45,904 nt of DNA. Source: Planctomycetota bacterium (GTDB taxonomy: Bacteria; Planctomycetota; UBA1135; UBA2386). Position 1 is the stretch's first letter, and every line of letters begins with the position of its first letter. Positions 8,451-16,374 of the stretch are shown here, one piece after another. The DNA is taken from positions 68,894 through 114,797 of the forward strand of contig BJHM01000005.1 of assembly GCA_014192625.1 (NCBI GenBank), in the 5' to 3' direction. The notes beneath the pieces were generated by a model, which saw nothing but the letters and a program-made list of their open reading frames with translations, was not told the origin of the DNA and did no database searches. Both the position numbers and the translations under genes were made by a program.

Positions 8451-9548
8451 ATGTGGCGGTTACACCGATACTACCTCAGGGAGCTGGCGATCAACGCGGG
8501 CATCACGTTCATCGTGCTGTTTGCAATCGTCGTCGTGGCGCTTGTTGGGCGCGGTATTCAGCGCTCGGCGGGTGGTGGCCTCCTCGACGCTGCAGTCATC
8601 ACGTTGTTCTGGGCACTCGATGCATTTCCGCATCTGCTGCCGATCTCGTTCCTGCTAGCCACCGTGATGACCTTTGCTCGCGCCAACCAGGATCGTGAGA
8701 TTGTCGCGATGCGCAGTTCCGGAATCAGTCCGGTGCTGCCGATGAGCGCTGCGGTGCTGCTCGGTTTAATGCTGGCGATTCTCGGTTCGGTGGCGATGCA
8801 CTACGTGCTGCCCGAAGTCCACTTTCGCAAATACCGAGTGATCGCCGAGGCGGTGCGCAACGTGGTCGTAAACATGGGACTTGGATCTGGCGGCGACCGA
8901 ATCCCGATCCCCGGCACCGATGTCCTGATGACGTTTGCCACGCGCACCGGAAAAGCAGGGACAGGTGAGGACATCGTGCTCTCAGACGCCTGGGTCTACT
9001 GGCCCAACGGTCGCATGCTCGATCAGCGCATCGTGTCGCCGATTTTTCACGTTGAACGTGTCGTGATCCCGATGCCCGATAAAGAGAGCGCGGCGTTGCG
9101 CATCATTTTGCATCACATCCGCGACCCCATGGGATCGTTGGAGATCGATCAGATCACCCCGAGTTTTCCGGCGCGTGCCTTCTCGGAGCAGAGCCGTCGT
9201 GACGAGCGTGATGACGATATGGTCAGCAGTCAGTTGCTGGCGGAAGTCACGCGCGGTGTGCACCAGGCACCAGTCAGCGCGATCTACACCATCTATCGGC
9301 GCACTTGCTTCTCTTTGCTACCACTCCTGTTTGCGCCGATCGGCTTCTGCATCGCGCTCTTCACGCGGGATCGCGGTCGCGCCATGGCCTTGATGTTCTC
9401 GATGGTGCCGCTGTTGGTTTTCTATGCCGGCGACATCTTTGGCGCGCGGTTTGTGCGGGTGACGGATTGCGCCTTGTTTGGCTGGTTGCCCGCTGCGCTG
9501 CTGGTCGTGATGGGGCTGCCGTTTTGTTGGCGGGAGCTGCGGCGATGA
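8451..9548 (+). CDS. lptF: LPS export ABC transporter permease LptF
   Basis: ATG 8451 (MWRLHRYYLRELAINAG) gives a 365-residue protein of family length. The frame is open further upstream but without a better start. It has the YjgP/YjgQ layout: an N-terminal pair of membrane segments (about 18-40 and 55-80), a third at about 95-120, a periplasmic beta-jellyroll (about 130-275), and C-terminal membrane helices (about 285-360). LptF pairs with LptG and the ATPase LptB to extract LPS from the inner membrane and push it onto the LptC/A/D bridge. lptB, lptC and lptA are not in this window. The gene overlaps lptG by 4 bp (ATGA). Confidence 0.9.
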   Translation: MWRLHRYYLRELAINAGITFIVLFAIVVVALVGRGIQRSAGGGLLDAAVITLFWALDAFPHLLPISFLLATVMTFARANQDREIVAMRSSGISPVLPMSAAVLLGLMLAILGSVAMHYVLPEVHFRKYRVIAEAVRNVVVNMGLGSGGDRIPIPGTDVLMTFATRTGKAGTGEDIVLSDAWVYWPNGRMLDQRIVSPIFHVERVVIPMPDKESAALRIILHHIRDPMGSLEIDQITPSFPARAFSEQSRRDERDDDMVSSQLLAEVTRGVHQAPVSAIYTIYRRTCFSLLPLLFAPIGFCIALFTRDRGRAMALMFSMVPLLVFYAGDIFGARFVRVTDCALFGWLPAALLVVMGLPFCWRELRR

Positions 9549-10633
9549 AGATGACTTTGGATCGTTATGTCACTCGTGCTGTGTTCGGCTCGTGCGCCGC
9601 TGCGATGACGTTCTTCTTGCTGCTATCGGTGCTGCTCGATCTGCTCAATAACCTCGGCGAATACATCGAACGGTCCGAGCGAAAAGGGCAGAGCACGCTC
9701 GAACTGCTTGGCTTTCTTGCGAACTACTATGCGCGGATGATGCCGTTCAGCTTCGTTGCGCTTGCGCCCTTTGCGATCGTGATTGGCTGCATGTTGGCGG
9801 TTTCCCGGCTCATGACTCAAAACGAGGTGCAGCCGATGCTGTTCATGGGACGCAGCATGTCGCGAGTGTTGCGCCCGGCCCTGCTCGCTGGCGTGGTCAC
9901 TGGCTTTGCGATGGTAGCTTGTTTTCAGTGGGTTGTGCCGTATGTGGCTAGCCAGATCACCGAGGTGCAAAGTCTGCTGGCCAGCGGCGATCGGAGCATT
10001 AAGAACGTCGTTCTCGAGGCGCGCCGCGAAAGTGGCTTTACCGCATTGCGCGTTCACCGATACGACCCTGAGCTACGGCAAATGGATGGCATCCACTTGC
10101 TCCGAGAGGGAGTTTTGCCGGGCGATGCCAGGTTGATCCGCGCCGAACGTGCGACTTGGGATGACAATCTGCTCGATTGGCGCCTTCAGCATGGCCTGCT
10201 TGAGACGAGGGACCTGGCGGACAAGCCGGTCGAGATCCTCGGTGTGCCAGAGTGGACGCCGGAGATGGTCCGGCAGCGCGGCCAGGACAGTGTCGACTGC
10301 GAACTGTTGTCTTATGGCGAACTCGTGGAGACGCGGCGCGCGCGGCCAAACCGCACGGACGTGGCAATGGTGCTGCACCGCCACATCACCTACCCGTTTG
10401 CCAATTTGATCCTCTTGCTGCTGGCGTTGCCGTTTGCGATTCACTTCGAACGCGGCACTCGCGTTGATCGCATTCTCGGCGCGATCGCCGTGTGCGTCGC
10501 GTATCTAGTCTTTGACCTCATTTGTCAAAATCTGGGGCAGGCTGGGTATCTACGCCCCGTGGTGGCAGCATGGTCGCCGACGATCCTGTTCGGGTCGCTC
10601 GGCATCGTGATGTTTGGCAGCATTCGCACGTGA
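9545..10633 (+). CDS. lptG: LPS export ABC transporter permease LptG
   Basis: The start is ATG 9545, overlapping the lptF stop by 4 bp; this gives 362 residues. The N-terminus MKMTLDRYVTRAVFGSCAAA plus an early membrane helix, then FANYYARMMPFSFVALAPFA, matches the YjgP/YjgQ permease family. A periplasmic jellyroll domain follows (about 130-270). The C-terminal helices include RHITYPFANLILLLLALPFA, the family's typical re-entry segment. The tight overlap with lptF points to co-translation of the heterodimer. The assignment of which paralogue is F and which is G rests on order only. Confidence 0.9.
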   Translation: MKMTLDRYVTRAVFGSCAAAMTFFLLLSVLLDLLNNLGEYIERSERKGQSTLELLGFLANYYARMMPFSFVALAPFAIVIGCMLAVSRLMTQNEVQPMLFMGRSMSRVLRPALLAGVVTGFAMVACFQWVVPYVASQITEVQSLLASGDRSIKNVVLEARRESGFTALRVHRYDPELRQMDGIHLLREGVLPGDARLIRAERATWDDNLLDWRLQHGLLETRDLADKPVEILGVPEWTPEMVRQRGQDSVDCELLSYGELVETRRARPNRTDVAMVLHRHITYPFANLILLLLALPFAIHFERGTRVDRILGAIAVCVAYLVFDLICQNLGQAGYLRPVVAAWSPTILFGSLGIVMFGSIRT

Positions 10634-10643
10634 GCCCTTAGCT

Positions 10644-10748
10644 ATGAGTAATGCGCGTCGTGTTCCAGGTTGGATCGTGATCCTTATTGCGATTGTGCTG
10701 ATCAGCGCGGCAGCGGTCGTGATCGTGCTCGGCCCAAGGCGCGGCTGA
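10644..10748 (+). CDS. Putative 34-residue single-pass membrane protein
   Basis: A short ORF starts at ATG 10644, 10 bp after the lptG stop, and ends at TGA 10746. It encodes a basic head (MSNARRVPG) followed by one strongly hydrophobic helix (WIVILIAIVLISAAAVVIVLG) and a PRRG tail. This is what a small membrane protein co-transcribed with lptFG would look like. There is no clear ribosome binding site and no known family comes to mind, so it could also be chance. Confidence 0.4.
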   Translation: MSNARRVPGWIVILIAIVLISAAAVVIVLGPRRG

Positions 10749-10977
10749 TCAACGCCAGTTAGATGAAACCCAGCGGGGCTATTACCGAGAGCAGCCAGGT
10801 TTGGCGGCGATGGTTGGGGCAAAGTGGAGCGCTGCCCGCGGCTACGGAGCAATGTGCCGGCCGAGGGGAATCTGACCGATCGGTCTAGTGTCGTCCTTGC
10901 TGTCAATGGCCGAGGTGTTCGGAAGTGCTGCTCTGCGGAGCCCCTTCAGAACCAGCCGCAAAAGCGGCCAACACGGA

Positions 10978-11640
10978 TTAGCGCCGATCCGTTGTTGCCA
11001 CCACGTTGCCGGTCAGTATCAGCGAAGTATCCGCCAGGTGGCCGTTGGTGATGACATCAATCATTCTAACAACGCGGCCAACCCGCATTGCGTTTCCGTT
11101 CACCTGCACCTTGATCTTGCCCTCCCCACGCGGAGGAATATCGCGATCGAGAATGACTGCGCTGCAGCTGGAAGCGGGTCGCGCTTGGATGATTTTCAGT
11201 GGCGCATCGCCATCGTTGTGCAGCACGAACGTATATTCGAGGTCGGTATCAGCTGGCGCCTCGCCCCAGTCATGAATGGTGCCGCTGTCGCGTAGCTGCC
11301 CGTGGTGGGACCCAGCAAGTCCTAATTGCTCGTTTAGGGCGAGCATCGAAATGGCCTCAATTTGCGGGTGTTGCGCGGAGTCTTCCAGCACGATTCTGTG
11401 CCCTTCCCGCAGGTCCGTATCGCTGGGCTCATTGGCGGCAGCCACCAAGGCAGCAGCGCCGTCACTGGGCACTGCAGACTCCGGCCGCCCCAACCATTTT
11501 TGTGGCGGCAAATATGTCGGGTTAGAAGCGACCACCCATGTGAGGATGGTCGCGAGGCAAACGGCCGCCGCCACTAGTGCCTGGCCCATCTTAATCATCT
11601 GGCAGGACAGGACTGGTTGGCGGCGGATCATTAAGATCAC
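10978..11640 (-). CDS. DUF1573-type exported protein
   Basis: The 220-residue protein has an N-terminal membrane/signal segment (about 18-40, GQALVAAAVCLATILTWVVA). The C-terminal half resembles DUF1573, an Ig-like domain common in Planctomycetota and Bacteroidota: TIHDWGEAPADTDLEYTFVL, then HNDGDAPLKIIQARPASSCS, then IPPRGEGKIKVQV and MIDVITN. The usual SCGC motif is reduced to SSCSAV, so one cysteine and the glycine are missing. GTG 11640 overlaps the stop of the upstream gene by 4 bp (GTGA), indicating translational coupling; ATG 11631 or 11598 are alternatives. It is probably periplasmic or membrane-anchored. Confidence 0.75.
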   Translation of the reverse strand: MILMIRRQPVLSCQMIKMGQALVAAAVCLATILTWVVASNPTYLPPQKWLGRPESAVPSDGAAALVAAANEPSDTDLREGHRIVLEDSAQHPQIEAISMLALNEQLGLAGSHHGQLRDSGTIHDWGEAPADTDLEYTFVLHNDGDAPLKIIQARPASSCSAVILDRDIPPRGEGKIKVQVNGNAMRVGRVVRMIDVITNGHLADTSLILTGNVVATTDRR

Positions 11641-13715
11641 CCGCCGGTGACTTGAAAAGTAGCTGTCGTGCTTAAAGCATTGCTCGATTTTGCGTAGATA
11701 GTCACGATGGCATTTCTCGCAACCTCGAGAGCGTTGTTGTTGTTGTTATTAGCGTAAGACCAGGCACCAGTCGCATTAACGATGGCAGTCCCGATCACTC
11801 TTGGGCTCAGGGAGAGCGCGGGATTATCAAGATAGATAGTTACTGTCTGGTTGTTCAGTTTCGAGGCAGTTCCGTTAGCGGACCACCTGCCCGTATTCGT
11901 TTCTCTGGCAGTAATGATCCTGATCGTGTCGGTCGGATCAACAACGGTCGTTTTGTTGACGGTGATACTCACCGTGTCAGAGTTAACCAGGTTGTTAATT
12001 ACGTCCCTAGCTACCAGGCTGAACGTTAGGATCGTCGTGGCGAGCGTGACTGGTGGAACAGAGAATGTCGGGTTTGAAATGCTAGCTGATGACAGGGTCG
12101 CTGTTGGCCCGGCGGTTTGAGTCCAAGCGAATGTTAAAGTGCCTCCGCCACTCGATAGACCACCGCTCAGCTGCACGACCGTCGGAATCCCGTTTGTCAG
12201 GTCATTGACCGTCTGGTCCAAACCAGCGTTGGCCACGACTGGATCGACTACTAAAACGTCGCCGATGCTTACACCCACTTTCGCGGATCCGCCCATGTTG
12301 GAACGTACAAACACTTCCATTGGCGGGGCCGATAGGGTGCGTTGTGCGAAGATCGCACTACCAGCGGCAGTCAGGGTTCCTATCGATTGATCGCCTTGGC
12401 CAACCGATGAAACGAGGCTCACGGTGTTGTTGACTTTGTCCGAGCTGCTCGCTTTGACTATAAACTGCCCACCCGTGAAGATTGCAGTTTGGATGGTGAC
12501 TAGGTCGGTGATTGGAAGGCCAACCGCCCCCGTGTTCGAGGGGGGGACGTCCGTATTGTTTCGCAATATGCAGGTCTTTGGGGCGGCTGATGGACTGATG
12601 CCCGGAATGTCGTAACGGCCGTAGTAGCTTCCCCGATGTGTTAGATCTTCAACGAGCGGGATGATGCCTGCGGTGCCTAGGTCGGCGCTAAGGGACTGAG
12701 ACGCGGCGCTATTAGCCCAGATATTGACGGCGTTGTTGCCGGCGCCAAGTGAGTAATCAGCGCTATTGAGGGAGACGCCGATAACTGTTGGGATTTGGCC
12801 CTGGATCGTGAAGAGGTTATACTGCACATATGGGTGGCCTTGCGCATCTCTGCCCTGAGTGTAGCCGAGTGCGGTGGTAAACTCTTGTTGCAGCGATGAT
12901 ACCGCCACGCCAGCTGCGTCTGTTTCGATTGGTCCAAGGTCCGTGATGCGGAAATAAGGGTGCCCATTAACAATCGGTTTGGCACCGCTAGACTTGATGG
13001 TAGTCAGAGCTAAGGCTGCGTTTAGGAAGGACCCGTTTGGCCCGCCGTTGAACGGGGTCGGAACCCAGAATGGTCCGACATCCCCTGACATGGCGGGGTT
13101 GAAATCTGCCACGGCGCCCATGATGTCGCGAGTGAAGCCTGGACGCCTAAAGTCGCCGAATCCTGTCGGGTTGCCGGCCGCATCGACATTCACAGAAGAG
13201 GTCAATTGCTCAGTGCCATACGGGTGATCGAATTGATAAAGGTTATCGGCGCGGAGTCCTATAGTCCCTGGCGTTACAACAATGCGGACGCGTGAGAATA
13301 CGATTTCTGCGAATTGTTGAAGTGGGCCGCCACCATCATAGGCGGCTTCTAAGGCTGTTACAAATGTAGCCTTGCAATTGTTGGCGCCAATCATCACGCA
13401 ATTCATACCATAGTAAAAGGACTCATCTGGCCAGTTATCAGGATAAGAAACTGGCAGGGCAGGGTTCGGCGGAGCGAAAAAGCAGCTATTGGGGTCTCTG
13501 CAGATATTAAGTCGGAGGCCATTCGTATCCTCATACCACAGCGGGTAGTGCGTGATCGGGTCCCGAGGTCCGCAGCGCTGCAGCAGCTGGGGACGGGCGG
13601 GGATCTGCGCCGTCCCATTTGCGGTGGTGAGGAGAGCCAGGCTAGCACACAGTAAACTGGGTAGGCATACTGCGGTAGTAAGACTTTCGGCTAAAATACG
13701 ATTCACTAGTGACAT
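11637..13715 (-). CDS. Large secreted protein with PKD/Ig-like domains
   Basis: This 692-residue protein has an N-terminal signal peptide (hydrophobic about 13-33, ending near NGTAQ). The N-terminal domain begins DPITHYPLWYEDTNGLRLNI and includes VSYPDNWPDESFYY and FDHPYGTEQLT. I recall this pattern in secreted proteins of several phyla with no defined function. A PKD-like domain (about 490-590) starts VVANAGLDQTVNDL and contains LTFAWTQTAGPTATLSS. A final Ig-like repeat (about 595-690) contains a run of six asparagines. The gene is rich in Asn, Thr and Ser and looks lower in GC than its neighbours, which may reflect transfer. It is coupled by a 4-bp overlap to the DUF1573 gene downstream, so the two probably work together at the cell surface. 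Confidence 0.75.
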   Translation of the reverse strand: MSLVNRILAESLTTAVCLPSLLCASLALLTTANGTAQIPARPQLLQRCGPRDPITHYPLWYEDTNGLRLNICRDPNSCFFAPPNPALPVSYPDNWPDESFYYGMNCVMIGANNCKATFVTALEAAYDGGGPLQQFAEIVFSRVRIVVTPGTIGLRADNLYQFDHPYGTEQLTSSVNVDAAGNPTGFGDFRRPGFTRDIMGAVADFNPAMSGDVGPFWVPTPFNGGPNGSFLNAALALTTIKSSGAKPIVNGHPYFRITDLGPIETDAAGVAVSSLQQEFTTALGYTQGRDAQGHPYVQYNLFTIQGQIPTVIGVSLNSADYSLGAGNNAVNIWANSAASQSLSADLGTAGIIPLVEDLTHRGSYYGRYDIPGISPSAAPKTCILRNNTDVPPSNTGAVGLPITDLVTIQTAIFTGGQFIVKASSSDKVNNTVSLVSSVGQGDQSIGTLTAAGSAIFAQRTLSAPPMEVFVRSNMGGSAKVGVSIGDVLVVDPVVANAGLDQTVNDLTNGIPTVVQLSGGLSSGGGTLTFAWTQTAGPTATLSSASISNPTFSVPPVTLATTILTFSLVARDVINNLVNSDTVSITVNKTTVVDPTDTIRIITARETNTGRWSANGTASKLNNQTVTIYLDNPALSLSPRVIGTAIVNATGAWSYANNNNNNALEVARNAIVTIYAKSSNALSTTATFQVTGG

Positions 13716-14070
13716 TGGGGAACTCTTGTTGATAGGGAAAAAATCAGTGACAACTCATATGGGCCATAAAGTGGCGAAAAAAAGAAGAGGAATATCTTAT
13801 TGTGCGGAAAGCCATCCGCTTCTCCGCACGAGGATTTGGGCCTTGCGCATAGCAGCAGGCGGCGCTTGTCGATGCGACCTGGCCTCACGTGTCTTTGACA
13901 GGTCAGCGGCCGTAATCAAATCGACTTCGATCATTGGATGCGGCTTGATTTAGAATACATCGATCGCTGGTCTCTTGGCCTCGATCTGCGCATTCTGGCG
14001 CGCACGGTGCCTGCTGTGATCTCTGGCCGCGGCGCCAGCTAACCTCAACCCGCCCAACCGAACGCTACCC
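13716..14070. other. Divergent intergenic region
   Basis: This 355-bp region separates the minus-strand secreted-protein gene from the plus-strand polysaccharide export gene, so it should carry promoters for both. The left half (about 13720-13800) is A/T rich, with runs such as GAAAAAAAGAAGAGG, in line with the adjacent low-GC gene. The right half returns to the GC-rich style. I could not assign -35/-10 boxes with confidence and see no credible gene. Confidence 0.5.
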
Positions 14071-14772
14071 ATGCTCCTTGGGCGCAATTTGTGGCTCCTG
14101 TCGATCGTAGTTTGTGGACCATGCAGTAGCTTTGCCTCGCTCGAGGCGGGTGAGTCGCACATGGTCGAGACAAAGGCGCCGATCGAACCGCGGCCGTATC
14201 GCATTCAGTCCGGCGACGGGCTGTCGATCGAGTTTGCGCACCACCCGTTGCGCCACATCGACGTTGTTGTGCGACCCGACGGCGTGATCTCCATTCCGCT
14301 CGCCGAGGAGATTCACGCGGCCGGCCACACGGTGCCCGAAGTGGATGAGATGCTGACGCAGAGCGTGGCTAAGACGCTGCGCGAACCCGAACTGACCGTG
14401 ATCGTGGCGACGGTCGCAAAGGCGCAGGTGTTCATCGGCGGCGAAGTCGTGCGCGGCGGCGCGGTGCCGTTAGTGCCCGGCATGACCGCGTTCCAGGCTT
14501 TGATGGCCGCTGGCGGCATCGCGCCTAGCGGTGCGGATGACAGCGTGATCGTGGTGCGTGCTGAAGGTTCGGGCAAGCGGTCGGTACACCGCTTGGCACT
14601 CCATGGCGCCGACATGTTGGCCAACGACATCGAACTTGGTCTGTTCGACATCGTCTTTGTGCCGCGCACATCGGTTGCTGACCTAGGCCTGTTCGTAAAC
14701 TCGCACATCAACGCGATCGTTCCGCGCGCGGTAAACTTCACAGCGTTTTACGACCTGCAAGGCGCGTTCTAG
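14071..14772 (+). CDS. Polysaccharide biosynthesis/export protein (Wza-like, short)
   Basis: This 233-residue exported protein has an N-terminal signal (about 5-25; no canonical lipobox, though a cysteine is present). The Poly_export domain follows: PYRIQSGDGLSIEFAHHP, then VVVRPDGVISIPLAEEIHA and TVPEVDEMLTQSVAK. An SLBB-like segment (about 118-190) begins AQVFIGGEVVRGGAVPLVPG and continues MTAFQALMAAGGI. Such proteins form the outer-membrane or periplasmic channel for exopolysaccharide. It is shorter than Wza and has only one SLBB repeat. Its stop overlaps the start of the following glycosyltransferase, so the two form an exopolysaccharide operon. Confidence 0.87.
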   Translation: MLLGRNLWLLSIVVCGPCSSFASLEAGESHMVETKAPIEPRPYRIQSGDGLSIEFAHHPLRHIDVVVRPDGVISIPLAEEIHAAGHTVPEVDEMLTQSVAKTLREPELTVIVATVAKAQVFIGGEVVRGGAVPLVPGMTAFQALMAAGGIAPSGADDSVIVVRAEGSGKRSVHRLALHGADMLANDIELGLFDIVFVPRTSVADLGLFVNSHINAIVPRAVNFTAFYDLQGAF

Positions 14773-15899
14773 TGAGTGAGCGGCAACTGCGGATCGCCAT
14801 CATTGGCGGTCGCGGCATCCCAGCAAACTACAGCGGCTTCGATACCCTCATCGAGGAGTTATCCGTTCGCCTCGTTGCGCAGCACGGCATGGACGTCACC
14901 GTCTATTGCCGCCGCAACTACTACCAAGAATGGCCACGTAATGATCGCGGCGTGCGCCTCGTGCACCTGCGCACGATCCGCGGCAAAGGAGTCGAGAGCA
15001 TCTACCACACGTGTCGCTCCGTGCTGCACTTGTTGCCGCGCCGCTGTGACGTTGCGCTGGTGGTCGATCCGGCGAACGCGCCTTTCGCATGGCCGCTGCG
15101 CTGGCGCGGGATTCCTACGGTGTTTCACACCGACGGACTCGGTTGGATGCGTTCGAAGTGGAGTGGTTTTGAGCTACGCTACTACCGCTGGGTCGAGGGT
15201 TTTTGTGCGCGTTCGGCGACTGCGCTCGTGACCGACGCGAAGGCGATGCAGCGCTACTACCTCGATACTTGGCAGCGCGATAGCACGTTTCTCGCATACG
15301 GCGCGGAGAGCGGCGGCGGTGTGTCGGACGAAGGGCTCACGCGCTTTGCGCTGCGGCCGCGCGACTACTACCTCGCGGTCGCGCGTCTCGAACCTGAGAA
15401 CAACACCGACTTGCTCGTGCGCGATTATGTGCAGTCGGGCCTGGCGCGTCCGTTGATTGTCGTCGGCGGTGCGCGTTATGCGATGGACTACCACAAGCGG
15501 CTTTTTGCGATGGGCAACGAGCGCGTGCGCTTCGTCGGCGGGGTCTATGAGGCCGAGGTTTTGAACGGCCTCTACCGCGGTTGCCGTGCATATCTTCACG
15601 GTCACGAAGTTGGTGGCACGAACCCAGGGTTGTTGCGCGCAATGGCGCATGGCGCTCCGTGTCTCGCCCTGGATTGCGACTTCAATCGCGAAGTGATCGG
15701 CGCGGGTGGCCGCTTTTTCGGCAAGCAACCTGGAGTCGCTGCAGCAATGTTGCGCGCGATCGACGGGGACGACGCCGCGCTGCTAGAAGTTGGCGCTGCG
15801 GCCAAGGCCCGCGCGCTGTCGGAGTATTGCTGGGACGACGTGGCGGCGGGCTATGCATCGTTGTTTCGCCGCGTTGCGAGTGGCGGACGGATGCCTTGA
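14772..15899 (+). CDS. DUF1972-type glycosyltransferase (WchF/rhamnosyltransferase-like)
   Basis: The start is GTG 14772, inside the TAG stop of the export gene (TAGTG), giving 375 residues. The N-terminal IAIIGGRGIPANYSGFDT motif is the signature of the DUF1972 glycosyltransferase group, which includes beta-1,4-rhamnosyltransferases of capsule synthesis. A GT-B fold is expected: the N-terminal donor-side residues include FHTDGLGWMRSKW, and the C-terminal GT4-like half has YLAVARLEPENNTDLL and HEVGGTNPGLLRAMAHG. It likely transfers a sugar from a nucleotide donor to a lipid-linked intermediate at the inner membrane. The actual donor cannot be read from sequence. Confidence 0.88.
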   Translation: MSERQLRIAIIGGRGIPANYSGFDTLIEELSVRLVAQHGMDVTVYCRRNYYQEWPRNDRGVRLVHLRTIRGKGVESIYHTCRSVLHLLPRRCDVALVVDPANAPFAWPLRWRGIPTVFHTDGLGWMRSKWSGFELRYYRWVEGFCARSATALVTDAKAMQRYYLDTWQRDSTFLAYGAESGGGVSDEGLTRFALRPRDYYLAVARLEPENNTDLLVRDYVQSGLARPLIVVGGARYAMDYHKRLFAMGNERVRFVGGVYEAEVLNGLYRGCRAYLHGHEVGGTNPGLLRAMAHGAPCLALDCDFNREVIGAGGRFFGKQPGVAAAMLRAIDGDDAALLEVGAAAKARALSEYCWDDVAAGYASLFRRVASGGRMP

Positions 15900-16126
15900 G
15901 GTGCTGGCCGGACGACGCGAACTTGGCGCAGTAGCGCGGTAGGCGCCGTCCGTTGCTCGCGGCCATTGCTGCTTTGCATCACCTGCAACTTGGCAGTGCA
16001 GAACTCGCGCGGCCGACTTTGGTCGGAACCAAAACCGTCGGAATCGATCTGCAACATCACCTTGCATTCATTCCACCTGCGGTGGCTGGCGCGCCTCGCG
16101 AACCGCGGTTGTGGGCGAGCTTTTTT

Positions 16127-16170
16127 AGCGACGCAGTGAGCGACGCAGTGAGCGACGCAGTGAGCGACGC
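16127..16170. repeat. 12-bp tandem repeat, 3.7 copies
   Basis: The unit AGCGACGCAGTG occurs head to tail at 16127, 16139 and 16151, then as a partial copy AGCGACGC at 16163. All copies are identical. The unit shares its sequence with the 18-bp array about 95 bp to the right. Confidence 0.95.
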
Positions 16171-16264
16171 GAATGCCTTTGGCCCAGCAAGCAAGGTCCA
16201 TTGCTACGCGATAGGTTTTTTAGCGCGCTGCTTTTGGAGCAAGGGGCGCAGTAAGTGGCGCAGT

Positions 16265-16354
16265 GAGCGACGCAGTGAGTGAGAGCGACGCAGTGAGTGT
16301 GAGCGACGCAGTGAGTGAGAGCGACGCAGTGAGTGAGAGCGACGCAGTGAGTGA
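16265..16354. repeat. 18-bp tandem repeat, 5 copies
   Basis: The unit GAGCGACGCAGTGAGTGA is repeated at 16265, 16283, 16301, 16319 and 16337, with one base change in the second copy (GTGT). It ends 20 bp before the mutS stop on the opposite strand, so it would be in the 3' untranslated part of the mutS message. There are no spacers, so it is a minisatellite-like array rather than a CRISPR. Confidence 0.95.
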
Positions 16355-16374
16355 CGCAATCTTTTCAGATAAGG

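Larger units (their letters stand above)
15900..16374. other. Convergent intergenic region with repeats
   Basis: The region lies between the converging glycosyltransferase and mutS genes. Its first half shows nothing I recognise. Its second half carries two tandem arrays sharing the core AGCGACGCAGTGAG, described separately, joined by a spacer with T-runs (TTTTTTAGCG at 16121 and TTTTTTAGCGCG at about 16216). A 109-residue open frame across part of it is made of the repeat and is not credible as a gene. Confidence 0.6.

Noticed and set aside
13706-13888. 60-codon minus ORF upstream of the PKD-type secreted protein
   Set aside because: It overlaps the real start region, is short, and lacks any conserved pattern.
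15953-16282. 109-codon ORF between the glycosyltransferase and mutS
   Set aside because: Its second half is the 12-bp repeat, and its composition has no protein-like character.
16127-16354. CRISPR-like array near mutS
   Set aside because: Repeats are only 12-18 bp, lie head to tail with no unique spacers, and no cas gene is nearby.
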